From contig JABELC010000001.1 in the NCBI GenBank assembly GCA_028455995.1, positions 2,034,501 through 2,098,500 of the forward strand: a DNA stretch of 64,000 nt, read 5' to 3'. A program made the translations under genes and the position numbers. The DNA comes from Scleromitrula shiraiana. Taxonomy: Eukaryota; Ascomycota; Leotiomycetes; Helotiales; Sclerotiniaceae. Below are positions 33,830-46,500 of this stretch, in pieces. The notes beneath the pieces were generated by a model. That model saw only the letters and a program-made list of their open reading frames with translations. It made no database searches and was not told the origin of the DNA. Position 1 is the first letter of the stretch, and each line of letters opens with the position of its first letter.

Positions 33830-36800
33830 TTAAATCCCCTGTCCATCCACAGGGAAGATGTTGTCCAAAGTCATGTAATCTAGCAAATCCATCCCTCCTA
33901 CATTAACACCATCAGCAGTTTGTGTGATGGCTTGATTGTTGAGGTCTTGATAGAATGCCGGACCAGGAGGTAGATACCACATTTCATCGTTCCCTGTAAG
34001 CCAGTCATTACTTCCTCCAACGCCGAAAGGTTGGTTCACATCATTAGTAAATGTAGCACCTGGCGCATGGCTGTAGTGATTTCCAGCATAGAAATCACCA
34101 TGATTAATATCATATGGGGTAGCAGAAACATTGAGATCTGATTTGTGTCTGTTAAAACGGTTATCAGAAGGGAGGCATACGGCAAGCTTACCTTGACCAT
34201 TTTGAACACTATAGTTGGGTTGGCCATCGTTCCAATCTCTAATTTGATCTGTACCGTCGCGTTTTTGTCTTTTCCCGTCAGAATCTTGAGCTGGTGCTGG
34301 AGTACGAGTTCTACTGGCAACGTCTCCGGAAGCAAGTGGAACTTCCGGTGCGCTTATAAATCGACTCCGGAGTCGAGAAGTCAATGTCTCCAATAGATCT
34401 GCAAACCGAATGCCTAGATGAACATCGTCTACCACACAGTTGCGGAGTGCATGCACAGTTGAATCCATCAAGCTAATACTGATCTCAACGTCATGCTTTG
34501 ATGCCCCCAATGCAAAGGTCTTCAACAAAAACATCGCGCCACTGATTATGCGGAAGTATGTACGAACAGGAGCATGCTTGAGATAATCATTTGGTAATAG
34601 ACCTTCCACAACAGTACGAAGTAGGTTTCGACATCCTTCAACGACTTCTCTTACATACCCCTGATCTGTAGCACCAAAGCCACCAATTCTCGTCAAGGGA
34701 AGTTTGCCAAAATAATTCTGTGTTTCTGGAGACATAGCATTTACAGGTGGCAAGCCAGAATTATTAACATTATTTGATCGGTTAGTTGCGTTACTCGTGC
34801 ATCTTTCGACGACAGCCTGTAGTGATAAAGAATTAACGTATATCCTAACATATTCATACTCAATAGTGAGAATATGTTGTATGTATAGAGGCAATTGGAA
34901 CCTATCAAACTCTCGTTTCCAAGAGCTGAGCATTGGTTGAAAATCCTTCAGAAGGTCTGTATAACTACCATCCTTGATGATTCTAGTCGTATACTGCCTG
35001 GACCTGAATAGCCTTTCGTTTCCAATCCGCATTGCATTGCTAATACCAGCCCAGCAATGAATGATTCGGTCGTCCATGTCTAAGTCTGGAATGTAGTTAA
35101 ATCCTGTAGTAATAGTTGTATTCGTCTCGGGCGTTCTCCCATCTACTGATGCTCTGCGTTTGCGTGGAGCAAATGCGGGATCTGTCTTTCGTAGATTTTC
35201 AGGAACCATGTTTGTCCATCCCAACCGTCCAGCTAGTTGTGTAACATATATGAGTAACAGCCGCTTGATTCTTGCAGCTCTCAGTCGATATGGCTCTTCA
35301 TTATATTCTGGACGTGTCATCTCTCCACCAGCAGCTAGTAATTCATCAATGTCGTCGAAAACACCCAATTCATAACCTAAACCCATTGCTGTACTAAGCA
35401 GCATCCAGCACATCCGATCACTTCTCCACGCGGGCTCTAACCAACTTTCAATTCTCTTTCCTCCAACACCCCCAGGAAGACGGTGTCCACCTTCATCATC
35501 TGTAATATAAGGGTCTGGGGTATCGGCAATAGGCAACATTAATTCATCCGTAGCTTCGGCGGGTGGAAAGTGAAGAGCACGAGGATGCCACTCTGTCAAT
35601 ATCATAAGACTCTCAATTGTGCCAAGAGTCCTTAAACTACCTTTCCGAAGTCCTCGCCAAGGCGCAGTGCTCGAGGTTTGCGCATCCGCATAGTCAGCTC
35701 CAGAACCACCTCCAGAACCACAAAAGCCACCACCAAATGCTTCTTGGCCCCAAAGACATCTCTCGATCATACCCCTCAAGTAAGTCCAAAGCTGTTCGTG
35801 AATTGCATGTGACCTGCAGTGACCTCCGGTCCCAGATATTTGCATGTAACGGCTAGATATTGTCAACAATGTTACAGTGAGAATCGGTTCTTCTATGAGA
35901 AGCGTAGGATGGGTATCAGGATTTTGAAATGTCGGAGGGGAGATGGGTGTCAATGGCGATAAGAATTTATAATAGCTGGAGTAAATGTTAGAATGGTATG
36001 CCGTCAATAATAGAGATAGATTAGAAAACATACTAGGTTATGTATTCAATGGCCTCGGGTGCCGTAAACCATCCTGCACGCACAAATCTAAATCTAGACC
36101 AAGCTTTGATTGCATCTTTGTATCCCGCATCCTGAGTTCTATCCGCATTCATAGTACCATCCGAGGACAAAGTGGGATCAACTGGTCCATCTACTCTTGT
36201 ATTGGTATGTCGCAGATGGCTCACAGGGAATGAAGGATGTCGAGGTGTAGAGCCTTGGTAGTTTTGCGGTGTAGTTTGTGTACCTTGTCCAAATGGGGGA
36301 GTCTGGTCATCGCCCTCAAGCTTTTGTCTTTTATGGCCTGGGCTATGGAGATAGTTAGCGATGCACAGCTAATAAAACAAACCAAACAATTGTGAATTGA
36401 AACCGTATGAACTTGGTAATTCGATTGGAACCTCCAGAACATACCTATCAGTTGCGGCTTTATAAAGGAGATCCAAAGCATCATGCGGACCATAAACTTC
36501 CCTGCGCATAACCTCTTGTGCCTCAAGATTTTCCATGTGTTCATCCGCGGATCTTTCTTCTTGTTGTTGTGAGTCGGATCGAGGTCTTCTTAGAGGTTGG
36601 TGTCGTCCGATAGAACCGCCCGGTGTAAGAGGAGCTCCCGAGTTTAGATGTGCACTGTCTGAAAATGCGCCTGTTGATCTAGCAGAAAGAGGAGCGCCCG
36701 TGGATGCTTGTCTGATGATTGCGGGAGGAGATCCATTGCCGACCATCTTTCGGCCATTGCGAGTTATGTAGTCATCTCCAAACTCATAAGGATCAAGACT

Positions 36801-37215
36801 GTTCTCTCTGCTACCATCCGCCTTCCTCTTTCTTCTCGTCGCCGAAAAGAAGCACTCTTTGCTTTCGCGTCGACAACGTACACATGGGGGATCGCTTGGA
36901 TTGTCGACACTACCTAGATCGCATCGCACTTTCCGTCGACGGCTACATTCACGTCAGATGTAAGCTACAGGAACAGGAACAGGAACAAATGGCTGTTTAC
37001 CATGGGATACAAGCCTGGTAAATTCTTTTGTGGTTTCCTTCAATTCAGATGTTAGACCGCATAAATCGGAATAGTGTGCGACGGTGTGGAGGACTTGGGG
37101 AGTTTCACTGACCATTTTGCCCTTTGGACTGCTGACTAGTAGACGATGCGCCCTCATTATTCAGCTCACTTGGAGTTTCCTGCTGTGTAAAGTTTGTTGT
37201 AGTTGACGCCGACAT
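33830..37215 (-). CDS. Zn2Cys6 transcription factor with fungal-specific domain
   Basis: Five exons: 37215-37113, 37037-37001, 36942-36445, 36342-36034 and 35975-33830, giving 1,030 residues in one frame. The 37-nt second exon is needed to complete the zinc cluster: it ends ...YQACIPC and exon 3 continues RRRKVRCDLG, then DPPCVRCRRESKEC, giving the six cysteines. A basic stretch (TRRKRK) follows, then a Ser/Pro-rich linker and GPHDALDLLYKAATDR. The fungal transcription factor region spans ~300-720, starting WSRFRFVRAGWFTAPEAIEY, YYYKFLSPLTPI and EEPILTVTLLTISSRYM. The C-terminus is Asp/Gly/Asn-rich and ends near LDYMTLDNIFPVDG, plausibly an activation domain. A possible extra 54-nt intron (34138-34191) is in frame and stop-free; splicing it would give 1,012 residues. 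Target genes cannot be told from sequence. Confidence 0.88.
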
Positions 37216-38202
37216 AGCAAAAGGATTCAAATAGTCAAGCTAAGTTACTTAGATGATCGAAGCTCTCGCTTTCCCACGGTTTAGGGTTGTAACGGCGTCG
37301 CAAACTAGAACTATAAGAAATGGATGGATCCAATTGATTTTTGAATGGTTATAATTATAAGAATGGGATAGTTGAATTATTATCTATAGTTTTGAAAGAA
37401 TACCTGTCTCTTTAATCTGTGAGTGAATACAATATAATATGTGAGGGTTATTTGGATTTGTTTTGTTTTCCATGTTATCTTTATAAATAAACAGACTTTG
37501 GAGAGGGAAGGAATAAGTGTGTGATTGCCTACTAGAACTAGGTACAGTAGTAATAATAATAATGATAATAATAATAATAATAAGTAGATTGATTACTCTG
37601 TGTTACGCGCGGTGGTGGACATCGACAACTAGGATTATTCTAATTTATTATTCTACTTTAGATAATATCAATTGTTTATCTTCCTATGTTTATTTATTAT
37701 ATCTTCATATCTTTTTTTATTATAAACTTATTAATAATCATTTAATTACTGTAGTGAATTGGAAGTTTTGACTCGACTTTTTCAAAAGATGGTCTTCATG
37801 AATTTTATATAGTTGACCACCACCACCAAGAGTCCAAAGCTCTATAGGTTCTAACCTCGGTTCTTGGCCCCCAGCTTATTTCTCAAATAACCCCACCAAC
37901 CCCACCAAAATGTAACCCCAATAGTGGAGAGAGAGAGAGAGAGAGATATAGGGAACTCTTCCTAAGCCTCGAGGCCTCCAAGAGCATCTATTTACCCTAC
38001 TCTTGTAAGAAACGTTCAAATTTGGGTCCAACGGGGTCAATTGGAAGATCTTACAAATATGTTGGCTTCTATTTGCTGATACTAATATCCAGTTTTAGAT
38101 CCCGAGACCCACAAGGAGACCTTATTCGACCTCAAATACGGTCAGATCTTGGTCTTTGGTAATAAACCAACAATATATGAGACATAGTTCGTAAGTCGGT
38201 AC
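37216..38202. other. Intergenic region with microsatellites
   Basis: About 1 kb, presumed promoter of the Zn2Cys6 gene. It has an AAT repeat (37547-37583) and a GA run (about 37927-37946). Confidence 0.6.
37547..37583. repeat. (AAT)n trinucleotide repeat
   Basis: About eleven TAA/AAT units with one substitution. Confidence 0.9.
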
Positions 38203-40044
38203 CTACCAACCATCGAAGTTTCCAAAACCTCGGGACTTGATCTTTTTCTTTACCGGTGCTTCATCTTCCTCTTCTGGCGGAACAAAAGTATTGTTCTTAT
38301 CCGCCGCTGTGGCTTTGAGATATTTCCCAACTCCGCCAGATTGCTCACTCTGAACAACGGTTCCATCACCTCTAATTCGTTTGCCAGTCCAGGTTGTTTT
38401 ATCATCTTCGGTTCCTCCTTGCCTCATAATTTCTGCCTTTTCTTTCTCTGTATTGTCTTTCTCTTGCTTCTGTTTTTGAAATTCCTCAAACGGATCAACG
38501 AAAACCACAACATTCTCCATGATAATATCATTAATAGGCCGACTTTTATCATCGACAGCAACACTCTCCAATTTGGAAAGTACGTCCATTCCGCCCACAA
38601 CACGCCCGAATATTGTATGCTTCCGGTCTAAATGTTTTGCGGGTTTGTATGTGATAAAGAATTGACTCGAGTTCGTATTTTTGCCCTTGTTAGCCATACT
38701 CATGACACCTCGCGAATCATGGGTCAAGGGTCCATCAAATTCATCTTGGAAATTCTTCCCCCAAATACTTGAGCCTCCTTTCCCAGTTCCAGTAGGATCA
38801 CCACCCTGAATCATGAAATTCCGGATATTTCTGTGAAACGAGACGCCACTATAATAACCTTTCTTGGCGAGTTGAACAAAATTCCATACTGCTCGTGGAG
38901 CGGTTTCTGTTTGTAGTTCGATATTCAACGATCCTAAATTAGTCTCGATCCTAGCATATCCCTTTATCTTTACCCTCTTCGGCTTCAACATATATTCTTC
39001 GTCTGTCATAATAGCTCTTTCGCCACTCGTCTCGGGGGTCAGTCCTGTACTCGTAAAGCTTGCGGCGGCTTTTCCTGTTGTATATTGAGCTGCATTATAG
39101 GCCATCTTCTTTTCTTGTATCATAGATGGTTTTGCTATTGAAGTTGCAGATCCTTGCTTAGCAATTGCCTTTGCGCGATTGATATCCCCACCGGCCTCTC
39201 TCTCCTTCCTCGCCCGCTCGACAGCTTCCTTTGCCCTAAGGACTTTATCTCCAACTCTGCCCAGTGCATTAATATTAACACTGCCTTTCACCCTCTCTTC
39301 TTCTTGCTCCTTGCTTAAAACGGTCTCTCCATCCTTCAAGAATTTGAACTTGCTGAGATCTCTGCTTTCGATGTTCTGCGGATCTTGTAGCACTATGATA
39401 TCCGATCTTCCAAATTCTCGATCGTCTACCAGATCTAACCACATCTTTGCTTTAATATTCAACCTTTCGACCGTATCCCAAGCGAATACATTCGCTTCGC
39501 TGCCGTGCCTGATCGCGACTATATGCGTATTATCTGTGAATACCTTGAATGTAACAGGATCTACCATCTCCCCCTTTCCATCACCGCCAGCACCGCCGGA
39601 GCCTCGTTCTTGCGCATCGGTGTCGCCATTGCGCGCGAAGTTTAACTTTATCAGGTCCTTAGCACTCAAAGGTTTCCCATCGATAGGATTTGTCCCATGC
39701 TTCTCTAGCCATTGACTTATGATTTCGACGTCGAATATTGTGCCTTCAGCTGTGCAGACAGGATGTTTGAATGGTTGAAGGCTTGCAGCGCAGAAATTGA
39801 AGGGTAATCTTTTGAATGAGCCATTTGGGGCTTTTAGAGAAACATTCGAGCCACTACTTGCACTAAATGCATCGGAAGATGACCACTCAGAATGTGTAAT
39901 CTAAGTAATGGTTAGTTGTCGCAACGAAAACCTCTTGTTGGTTCTATTGAGCTTACGTATAGTTTATCCGTGCCTATGAAGATTTACCATTAAAAACTTC
40001 TCATATTATAAAAGAGGAAGATTTCGCGACTCACCTTTGCCCAT
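38203..40044 (-). CDS. cyp8: U-box cyclophilin, PPIL2 type (peptidyl-prolyl isomerase-like 2)
   Basis: Three exons: 40044-40035 (10 nt), 39973-39957 (17 nt) and 39900-38203, giving 574 residues. Assembled start: MGKGTDKLYITHSEWSS, a well-known PPIL2 start, which confirms the tiny exons. The U-box (~35-105) has FNFCAASLQPFKHPVCT and the IDGKPLSAKDLIKLNFARN end, giving likely ubiquitin ligase activity. A linker with KAAASFTSTGLTPET follows. The cyclophilin domain (~320-475) carries SLNIELQTETAPRAVWNF, then GVSFHRNIRNFMIQGGDPTG (catalytic Arg, FxxxxQGG) and NSSQFFITY. The C-terminus is charged and ends in KKKIKSRGFGNFDGW. PPIL2 is linked to the spliceosome and nuclear protein quality control. 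Confidence 0.95.
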
Positions 40045-40854
40045 CTTGAATCGCTGAAAAAGACTTCGAAAGCCTCTGTAGATGTTGTGTTTTGTGATTG
40101 AGATCAACTTTGAGACTTTGAGAGCTTAAGATTTAGCGTTGTCGGTTCTAATCTAATCTAATCTAATCTACGAGTAATCTTGACGCGACGCGATTCACTA
40201 AGCTAAGTTTGCCATGGCTTCTTTTAATAATTACTATCACAAATACCACTCAAACCAGACTTCTAAATTGTCTTTGTGCTCTGCTCTATATCACATCAGG
40301 TTTCTCTACCTACAGTTATAAATTTAGTATTAATTATATACCATTCACGATTTGTTGTCGAACTGAAGCGAGCTGGGTTCGAAAATCATCAGATCGATCA
40401 CAGTCTCTATAGACTCTTCTTGATAATTTTTACTCGGCATTTACTTGTGAGAAGAGCTCGGAGCATCATCAGTGTTTTTGAGGGCCCTTGGAACTAGTTC
40501 AGCGTCAAATGTAACAATTCTCCAAGCTTGTCTGCTACCGACAAATCACATGTTATGTTAGTCCTCACATATGCATATGCATATTTCTCAGAAAAAGCTA
40601 ATGGTGCCTCCAGAGTGAATTGATACAGTGATGAGGCCCATATCTCAGCTAAATGGCCTTTATTGAGTGAAGTATTCTCATATTAAGGTACGCAACTCTT
40701 CTATTGCTTGGTAGTGGCAGAAGAGCTACTGAGAAGCGCCTATGCATTTCTGGCTCTGGCTTAGTTCCCATTCATTGCCTCGTTGCCGCATCTCCTATGA
40801 TCTCTCATTATTCCTAATCGATGATCCCCCGCATACAATTCTTTGCTGTCAGCT
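40045..40854. other. Intergenic region, no gene seen
   Basis: About 810 bp upstream of the cyclophilin gene, with a short TAATC repeat (about 40147-40171). Nothing else recognised. Confidence 0.6.
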
Positions 40855-41439
40855 TCACCTCCACAGTCTTACGGAAAATCCAATCTGGCAATCTGCACAT
40901 CTCCAGCTCACTCTTTCATTACCACTTATATCCTGATTAATCCACCATCCAGGTGATCGCTGCTGATTCAGTCTCCATTCTTCTACCATTTCAACTGGAA
41001 CTTCTTTGAAGCTCTCTTCAGGGTACATTGCGATCCAGGCTCGTGCTGTCTCCAAGTCCTTGTCAAGAATGAAGTATTTGCTGCGGTATGATGGATAAAA
41101 TGACTCGTCGTTGTGAATCTCTTGGAGTTCGATGATTGGATAGTTCCATGACGTCTTCAAACTCCTAACAAAGAATCCGTCTGAGACAACTAGAACATCG
41201 GGGAATTAGTAATTACTGATTGTGTGACAACTCGGGGCAGAAAGAGCTGGTTTAATAAGGACGGAGAAGTGTAAGGATACAAAGCATAAAATATGTATGC
41301 AAATGATAATTGGGGTCGTGAAGGAGATATGCTCACAATCAACTCTCAAGGCAGACATGAAAAAGGCAAGGTACTCCGGAGCTCTATGAGGTACTGGAAT
41401 AGGATTTTCGGCGCAGCAAAGATATTGGATTTCCGCCAT
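40855..41439 (-). CDS. Small unknown protein, 145 residues
   Basis: Two exons, 41439-41337 and 41189-40855; the 147-nt intron has a GTGAGC donor and a TAG acceptor that restore the frame at ALRVDFVSDGFFV. Not recognised. The reading begins MAEIQYLCCAENPIPV, with a central YRSKYFILDKDLETARAWIA and a tryptophan-rich end. Two halves that agree in frame across a sound intron support a real gene, but no family or motif could be assigned. Confidence 0.55.
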
Positions 41440-42211
41440 TTTTGCTAGGGTTAATTTGCTTCAGGTAAGATCTTGTTAAACAAAAGTTGATTTATCAACA
41501 TTTATCATGGCATTGGCCGTAAAATTTGTGTTCCACCACAAGTGGTCGATTGCTCGTCTCTCATGGTCCCTGGTTCAATAAACTTTGTCTGTCAAGTTGA
41601 TATGAATGATTCACTTCAAGCATGTTATTCAATGAAGTGCGGAAGAGTGAAGTGCAACGCCTCCCCGCCTTCTAAGGCTGGGAGTGAATTCATGTTTTTC
41701 TATCATCTTATTATGATAGGTACAGCAGAGTGCCTTGATCTTCGAATACCAAAATATGTATTCTTCCTATACGGTTGCGTATCCCAACAAAGCCGGCAAG
41801 TGTTGCATACTTAGTGCTAAGAATGTATGCAAGTATTCTCATCAGTAAATCTGTTTATTCTTCTATATGTGTTATACAGTGTTGTTCAGTAGCCCAGACT
41901 GTATTAGCGTGTTCCCTCTAGATGTTCTCTTATACAGCACATGAGTGTCTCTCAGCTCGCTTGTATCCCCCCAGGTTTCTGACTCACATATCCGACCACT
42001 TGCATTAATTCCAATATCTCGGCATGACTCATGGAATAATCACCCCGTAATCAATTAGTGCAAGGGCTGGGCAAGGGATTGATTTATATAATTAAGCACC
42101 AACCTTTCATTTCACCTACTCAATCTTAGTAGGCTAGGCCTCCTTTATTTACATTCACAATAAGGAATTTAGCGAAAAGGTTTTTAAATTCGACTTTGAA
42201 TAACAATCACC
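41440..42211. other. Divergent intergenic region
   Basis: About 770 bp between the small unknown gene and the kinase-like gene. A 90-codon ORF at 41542 has no support. Confidence 0.55.
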
Positions 42212-43533
42212 ATGTCCGACTCTCATGATTCTATATTACAATTAGTCCATGAATCACTCAAATCTACCATTTATGATTGCCAAACTCTTACTCAACTATC
42301 GGGTGGTAATTCAAACTTCCTTTACCGGGGTGATCTAATTCAACCCTTTCCCGATGGAAGCACTATCATAATAGTCAAACACACTGAAGACTACATATTC
42401 GCCAACAAAGACTTTAAACTCGTCCCAACACGTACAGTGAGTAGTTCTCTCACACCATGACATCTCCTCATTTGAGCAAGAAATTCTCAAAACTGAAACC
42501 CCAAATAGTTCTATGAATCCCGAATGCTCGCCTATCTCTCCACTTTCCCCTCCCAATCTACCCCCTACAATACCACATCAATCTCAATCTCCACCCCCAC
42601 CCTCCTCAACTACGACCCAACAACCCACACCCAAATCCACGCCCACCACCCCTCCCCAACCTGCACAAACCTAAAGTCCTACATCCTCACCCACCACGCC
42701 AACCTAACCCCCACCAGCACCTCAATTCTAGGCCAAGCCCTCGGAACATGGCTTAAAAACTTCCACGACTGGGCTAATGCCCCTTCGCAAAGTGCAATGC
42801 GCGATTTCATGGAAGGCAATCATGCAATGAGAGAGCTAAAATTGAATATTAATTATGCGAATTTGGTGGCGACGATTGATAGGTTTCCGGAGCTTTTGGA
42901 GGGACACAGAGAGGTTTTCGAGGGGGTCAGGGATGAGATGATGGAGTGGATGGGGAGTGGGAAGGTAGGCACTAGGATGTTGATTCATGGGGATTTTTGG
43001 TGTGGGAAGTAAGTTTGTTTATTTCCTCTCCTCTCATCTCATCTCATCTCATCTGTTTTTAATCCCATTGATTACATTTTTGAAATTCCTGAGCTAAACT
43101 ATAAAATCACAGCGTGCTTCTACCAGATACACCCCTCTCCCAGTACCAATCATCCACCCCCTTCCCAATCCTCATAACTGATCACGAGCTCTCCCACCTC
43201 TCAACCCCCGTCTTCGACCTCGCTCAAATGTGCGCCGAGCTCTACATGCTCACATATTTCAAATCCATCCCCGCAGGAAAAGAAATCCTAACTGCGTTTT
43301 TAACTGCGTATGGGATTGAGGAGATGGATCAGGATTTGAGATTTAGAATTCTGATTTATATTGGATGTCATTTGGTGGGATGGGGATCAAGTATTCCGGG
43401 CTGGGGAACGGAGGAGCAGGTTAGAGGGTGTGTGGAGTTGGGGAGGGAGTTGGTGGTGAGGGGGTGGGAGAAGGATTCGGGGTGGTGTGAGAGGGAGGGG
43501 TGGGGAGTGGTTGTTGGGGGGAGGTTGGATTAG
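42212..43533 (+). CDS. APH-family (aminoglycoside/methylthioribose-kinase-like) phosphotransferase
   Basis: Three exons: 42212-42436, 42509-43008 and 43113-43533, giving 381 residues. It resembles small-molecule kinases of the protein-kinase-like fold. Visible elements: a glycine-rich GGNSNFLYRG loop at ~30, a lysine in the strand IIIVKHTEDY (ATP Lys), and FYESRMLAYLSTF after the first junction (helix C Glu). The catalytic loop LIHGDFWCGNVLLPD is split by intron 2 but complete, with Asp and Asn. The following metal-binding position reads ITDHELSH. A region PVFDLAQMCAELYML is also typical of APH relatives. Substrate is unknown; it is unlikely to be an antibiotic-resistance gene in a fungus. 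The 3' part has an extremely G-rich coding strand. Confidence 0.85.
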
Positions 43534-46500
43534 TAGGTTAAGGTATAATAAATATTGATGGATAGATATGAAAACCATATCAGACTTGAGAATAAACGAA
43601 CATGTTTATACAAGTCGGTTTGGCTAACTTGTTTGTGTCGCTTCGGTTTGAGATACCTCGTGTGTTTACCTGGATGCAACATAGCAGAGCATGAGAGAAG
43701 ACATGGAAACTTGCAGTCTTTCTTCAATATAAAAGCTTGACCGAATCGTGAACTCGACATCGGAAATGTTTGATCAGTTCTTGTATGTAACCAATCAGTT
43801 TTCCCTTCATGTGAATCATGTTAAAGACAATGAATGCATGTAGCAGAAGAGATAAGTTTGATATAGTTCTGAAAAGACAAGTGTTTGTATGTAGGAGGTT
43901 AATTTCATGATCACCCAACTCCTTCTAGGACTAGATAACTACAACTGATGAAACTCTAAATCTCAGGAATGAGGCTCGAAATGCATTACTAATTCCTAAT
44001 CACCAAAATCAGGATTTCGCTCAAAATGAAGTAACCCATCGTTGCAGATACTTGCTATGAAAGATCGAAAAACATGTTTCTTCTAGTGATTGATACAGAA
44101 AGATAGAGTAAGAAGGGTTTAAGAAAGTTCAATCGGATCTAGTTAATTGATAATACTTATTCTCAAATCTAAATATATGCCCTATTGTAAAAAACAAAAG
44201 TTTCGAGGGGAAGCATATTCAGTCTTATAGCACTACCCCAGATATTGATATAGAGAAAGAATACCACCGAGAAATCTTTTCACCGTGGATTATCGCTCTG
44301 AATGTAACTGTACACAAATCATTACTAAAACGACTATTGTAATAGCAGTTCAATATTGATAGATACTTTCATCCCATATGAAAGACTGAGCTGTGACTTC
44401 TTCGACGACAATGAAGCCAGTAGACATCACAATAGACTATAATAGGGGAACTAGATCCGAATAGATTGTTGGCCAAGCTCTGGGTTTGGCATTCGCGAAG
44501 ACTAAAATATCCTCTCGTTCGAATGACATATATATCCAAACCTTGAACTCATCCTCGTGATCTTCGAATCATGGAATGGAAGAAGCTCGCAGAGCTATGT
44601 GGGATGAATGTGGGATTTCCACATTAGAAGAAAACAGCAAGTTATACTGTAAGACTCTCCAAGAATTGAACAAACCATGCTCTTCTCAACTCCATCCTAG
44701 TTCACATGAAGATGAAGGAGAGCTAAATACAAAATCTATCTATATCTTATCTGGCTACCTCGAAAATACACCTACGCTCAGAATAGTGTTGATAGGCCTC
44801 AAATCTCAGCAGTTGCTGCATCTACTGCATGCACATATTGCAGTATCAATGGATATGTGTAAATACAACTCAGCACCTACACACTAATCCGCGACTTACA
44901 AGATAGCCTTATAATACTTGAAACAAACGCGCGCATGAGTCTCCATCCCTCTTATCCATTTGCAGATAGACAATTCTACAGTTAATCTTGTTCCCCACAA
45001 TACCTCAGTAGCGTACATATAATTATGCACATGCAAATGCAGATGCAATCCAGCTATCGATATGTACATATAGATATGCATAGATGAATATGTAATGACT
45101 TCGTCACCACTAGCAACTGCCATGTCATTCACAAATACAAACAACGCAGCAAAACAAACAAAACGGAAGCACCCAAGTGTGTTGAGCCCAAGTACAGATG
45201 ATACCTTACAACACGATCCCATGAGATTGTATGTGGAATAGTAGATACAGTATTGACTTGTCACTTACCTCGTATACACATACTCTCTTTCGGCCCCTCA
45301 CATACACGCAACTTGCCAATCTAGATCCTCCTCTTTATTCCTCTCTTCTCCAGTTAAAGTAAACCCACCAACCTCACCTCGAATACCGGTGAGTGAGCTA
45401 GAACAAGAACGAAAAGAAAGCGCTACCCCATCCCTCCACCCACCCCCTCCCTCCGAAATTCCCGCCCCTCTTCCCTTCCCTTGCTCCCCAATCTCTATCT
45501 ATGTACAGTATCCAGCCTCCAGTATGTATCGAGCCCGTCTACAAGTATTTTCCACACCGCCCCATTCACCGCCCTCATTCACCGCCCAATTCCCATCGTG
45601 CAATTGATGCGGATGGATGCACATAAAATACGGAGTACATGTACATTATACAGCCAACGCATTCCCCATAAAAGACTCCATCCATACAGTATCTTCCATT
45701 TCATAGTACATCGCATCGCATCGCATACTGTATGTATATCGTAGGCATGGGGCAAGCGATGCGCAAATCTCCATCGATTTAACTGGGATTTGCGTTGCAA
45801 ATACTAAAAATGAGGAAAGGGAAAGGAAAGGAAAGAGAGAGCTGGCGGGGTGGGATGTAGAGAGATTATACATTCACCCCGCTCAGAGCCAGAGAGTCGA
45901 TATTTCACGCAAACATGATCGATATTTGAGCTAGCTCTTCACTCCTTAACAAAATAAGGTCGATTGACAGACTGTGAATATATAATGTAAGAGGTAAAAG
46001 ATCCCCGAGAACAACACGTGAGCATCACGGGAAACTCACGAGGGAGAGAGATCAGACAGGCACAGCACGAGCAATATGAAGCTTCGTTTCATCTTCGTTT
46101 CTCATCTCACCTCACACACAGTTGATTCAGTCGCATACATTAAGAATCTTTAGATCTACCAACGGCGGTTTCCAATGCATTGGTCCAAGTTCCCAACTAC
46201 GTACAGACCAGACAGAAAAGAAAGTATGGGGTTGGACCCCCAAATTGATTGATTGATGTCTAGATCTTCATATACACGTACGTACATACTCTTGTATACA
46301 TGTATCGAGTACAGTGAGATCGTAGATGCATTCTTACTCGATACAATACATACTGTGCAATGTAATGTAATGTGATGTGATGTAGTACAGTAATATTTTA
46401 TTTTACCTATTTTATCTATGGTGGCGATATGTATCTCAAACAAGAAGGTAAGGAAAATTAGATAGATAATAGATGGATGGATGGAGATCCTTCGACAATA

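Noticed and set aside
36942..37215. Zn2Cys6 gene starting at MRCDLGSV (36929)
   Set aside because: That start would cut the zinc cluster; the spliced reading restores all six cysteines.
41542..41814. 90-codon ORF
   Set aside because: Isolated, Cys/Ser-rich, without supporting features.
44576..44887. 103-codon ORF in the hacA upstream region
   Set aside because: No recognisable domain or splice continuation.
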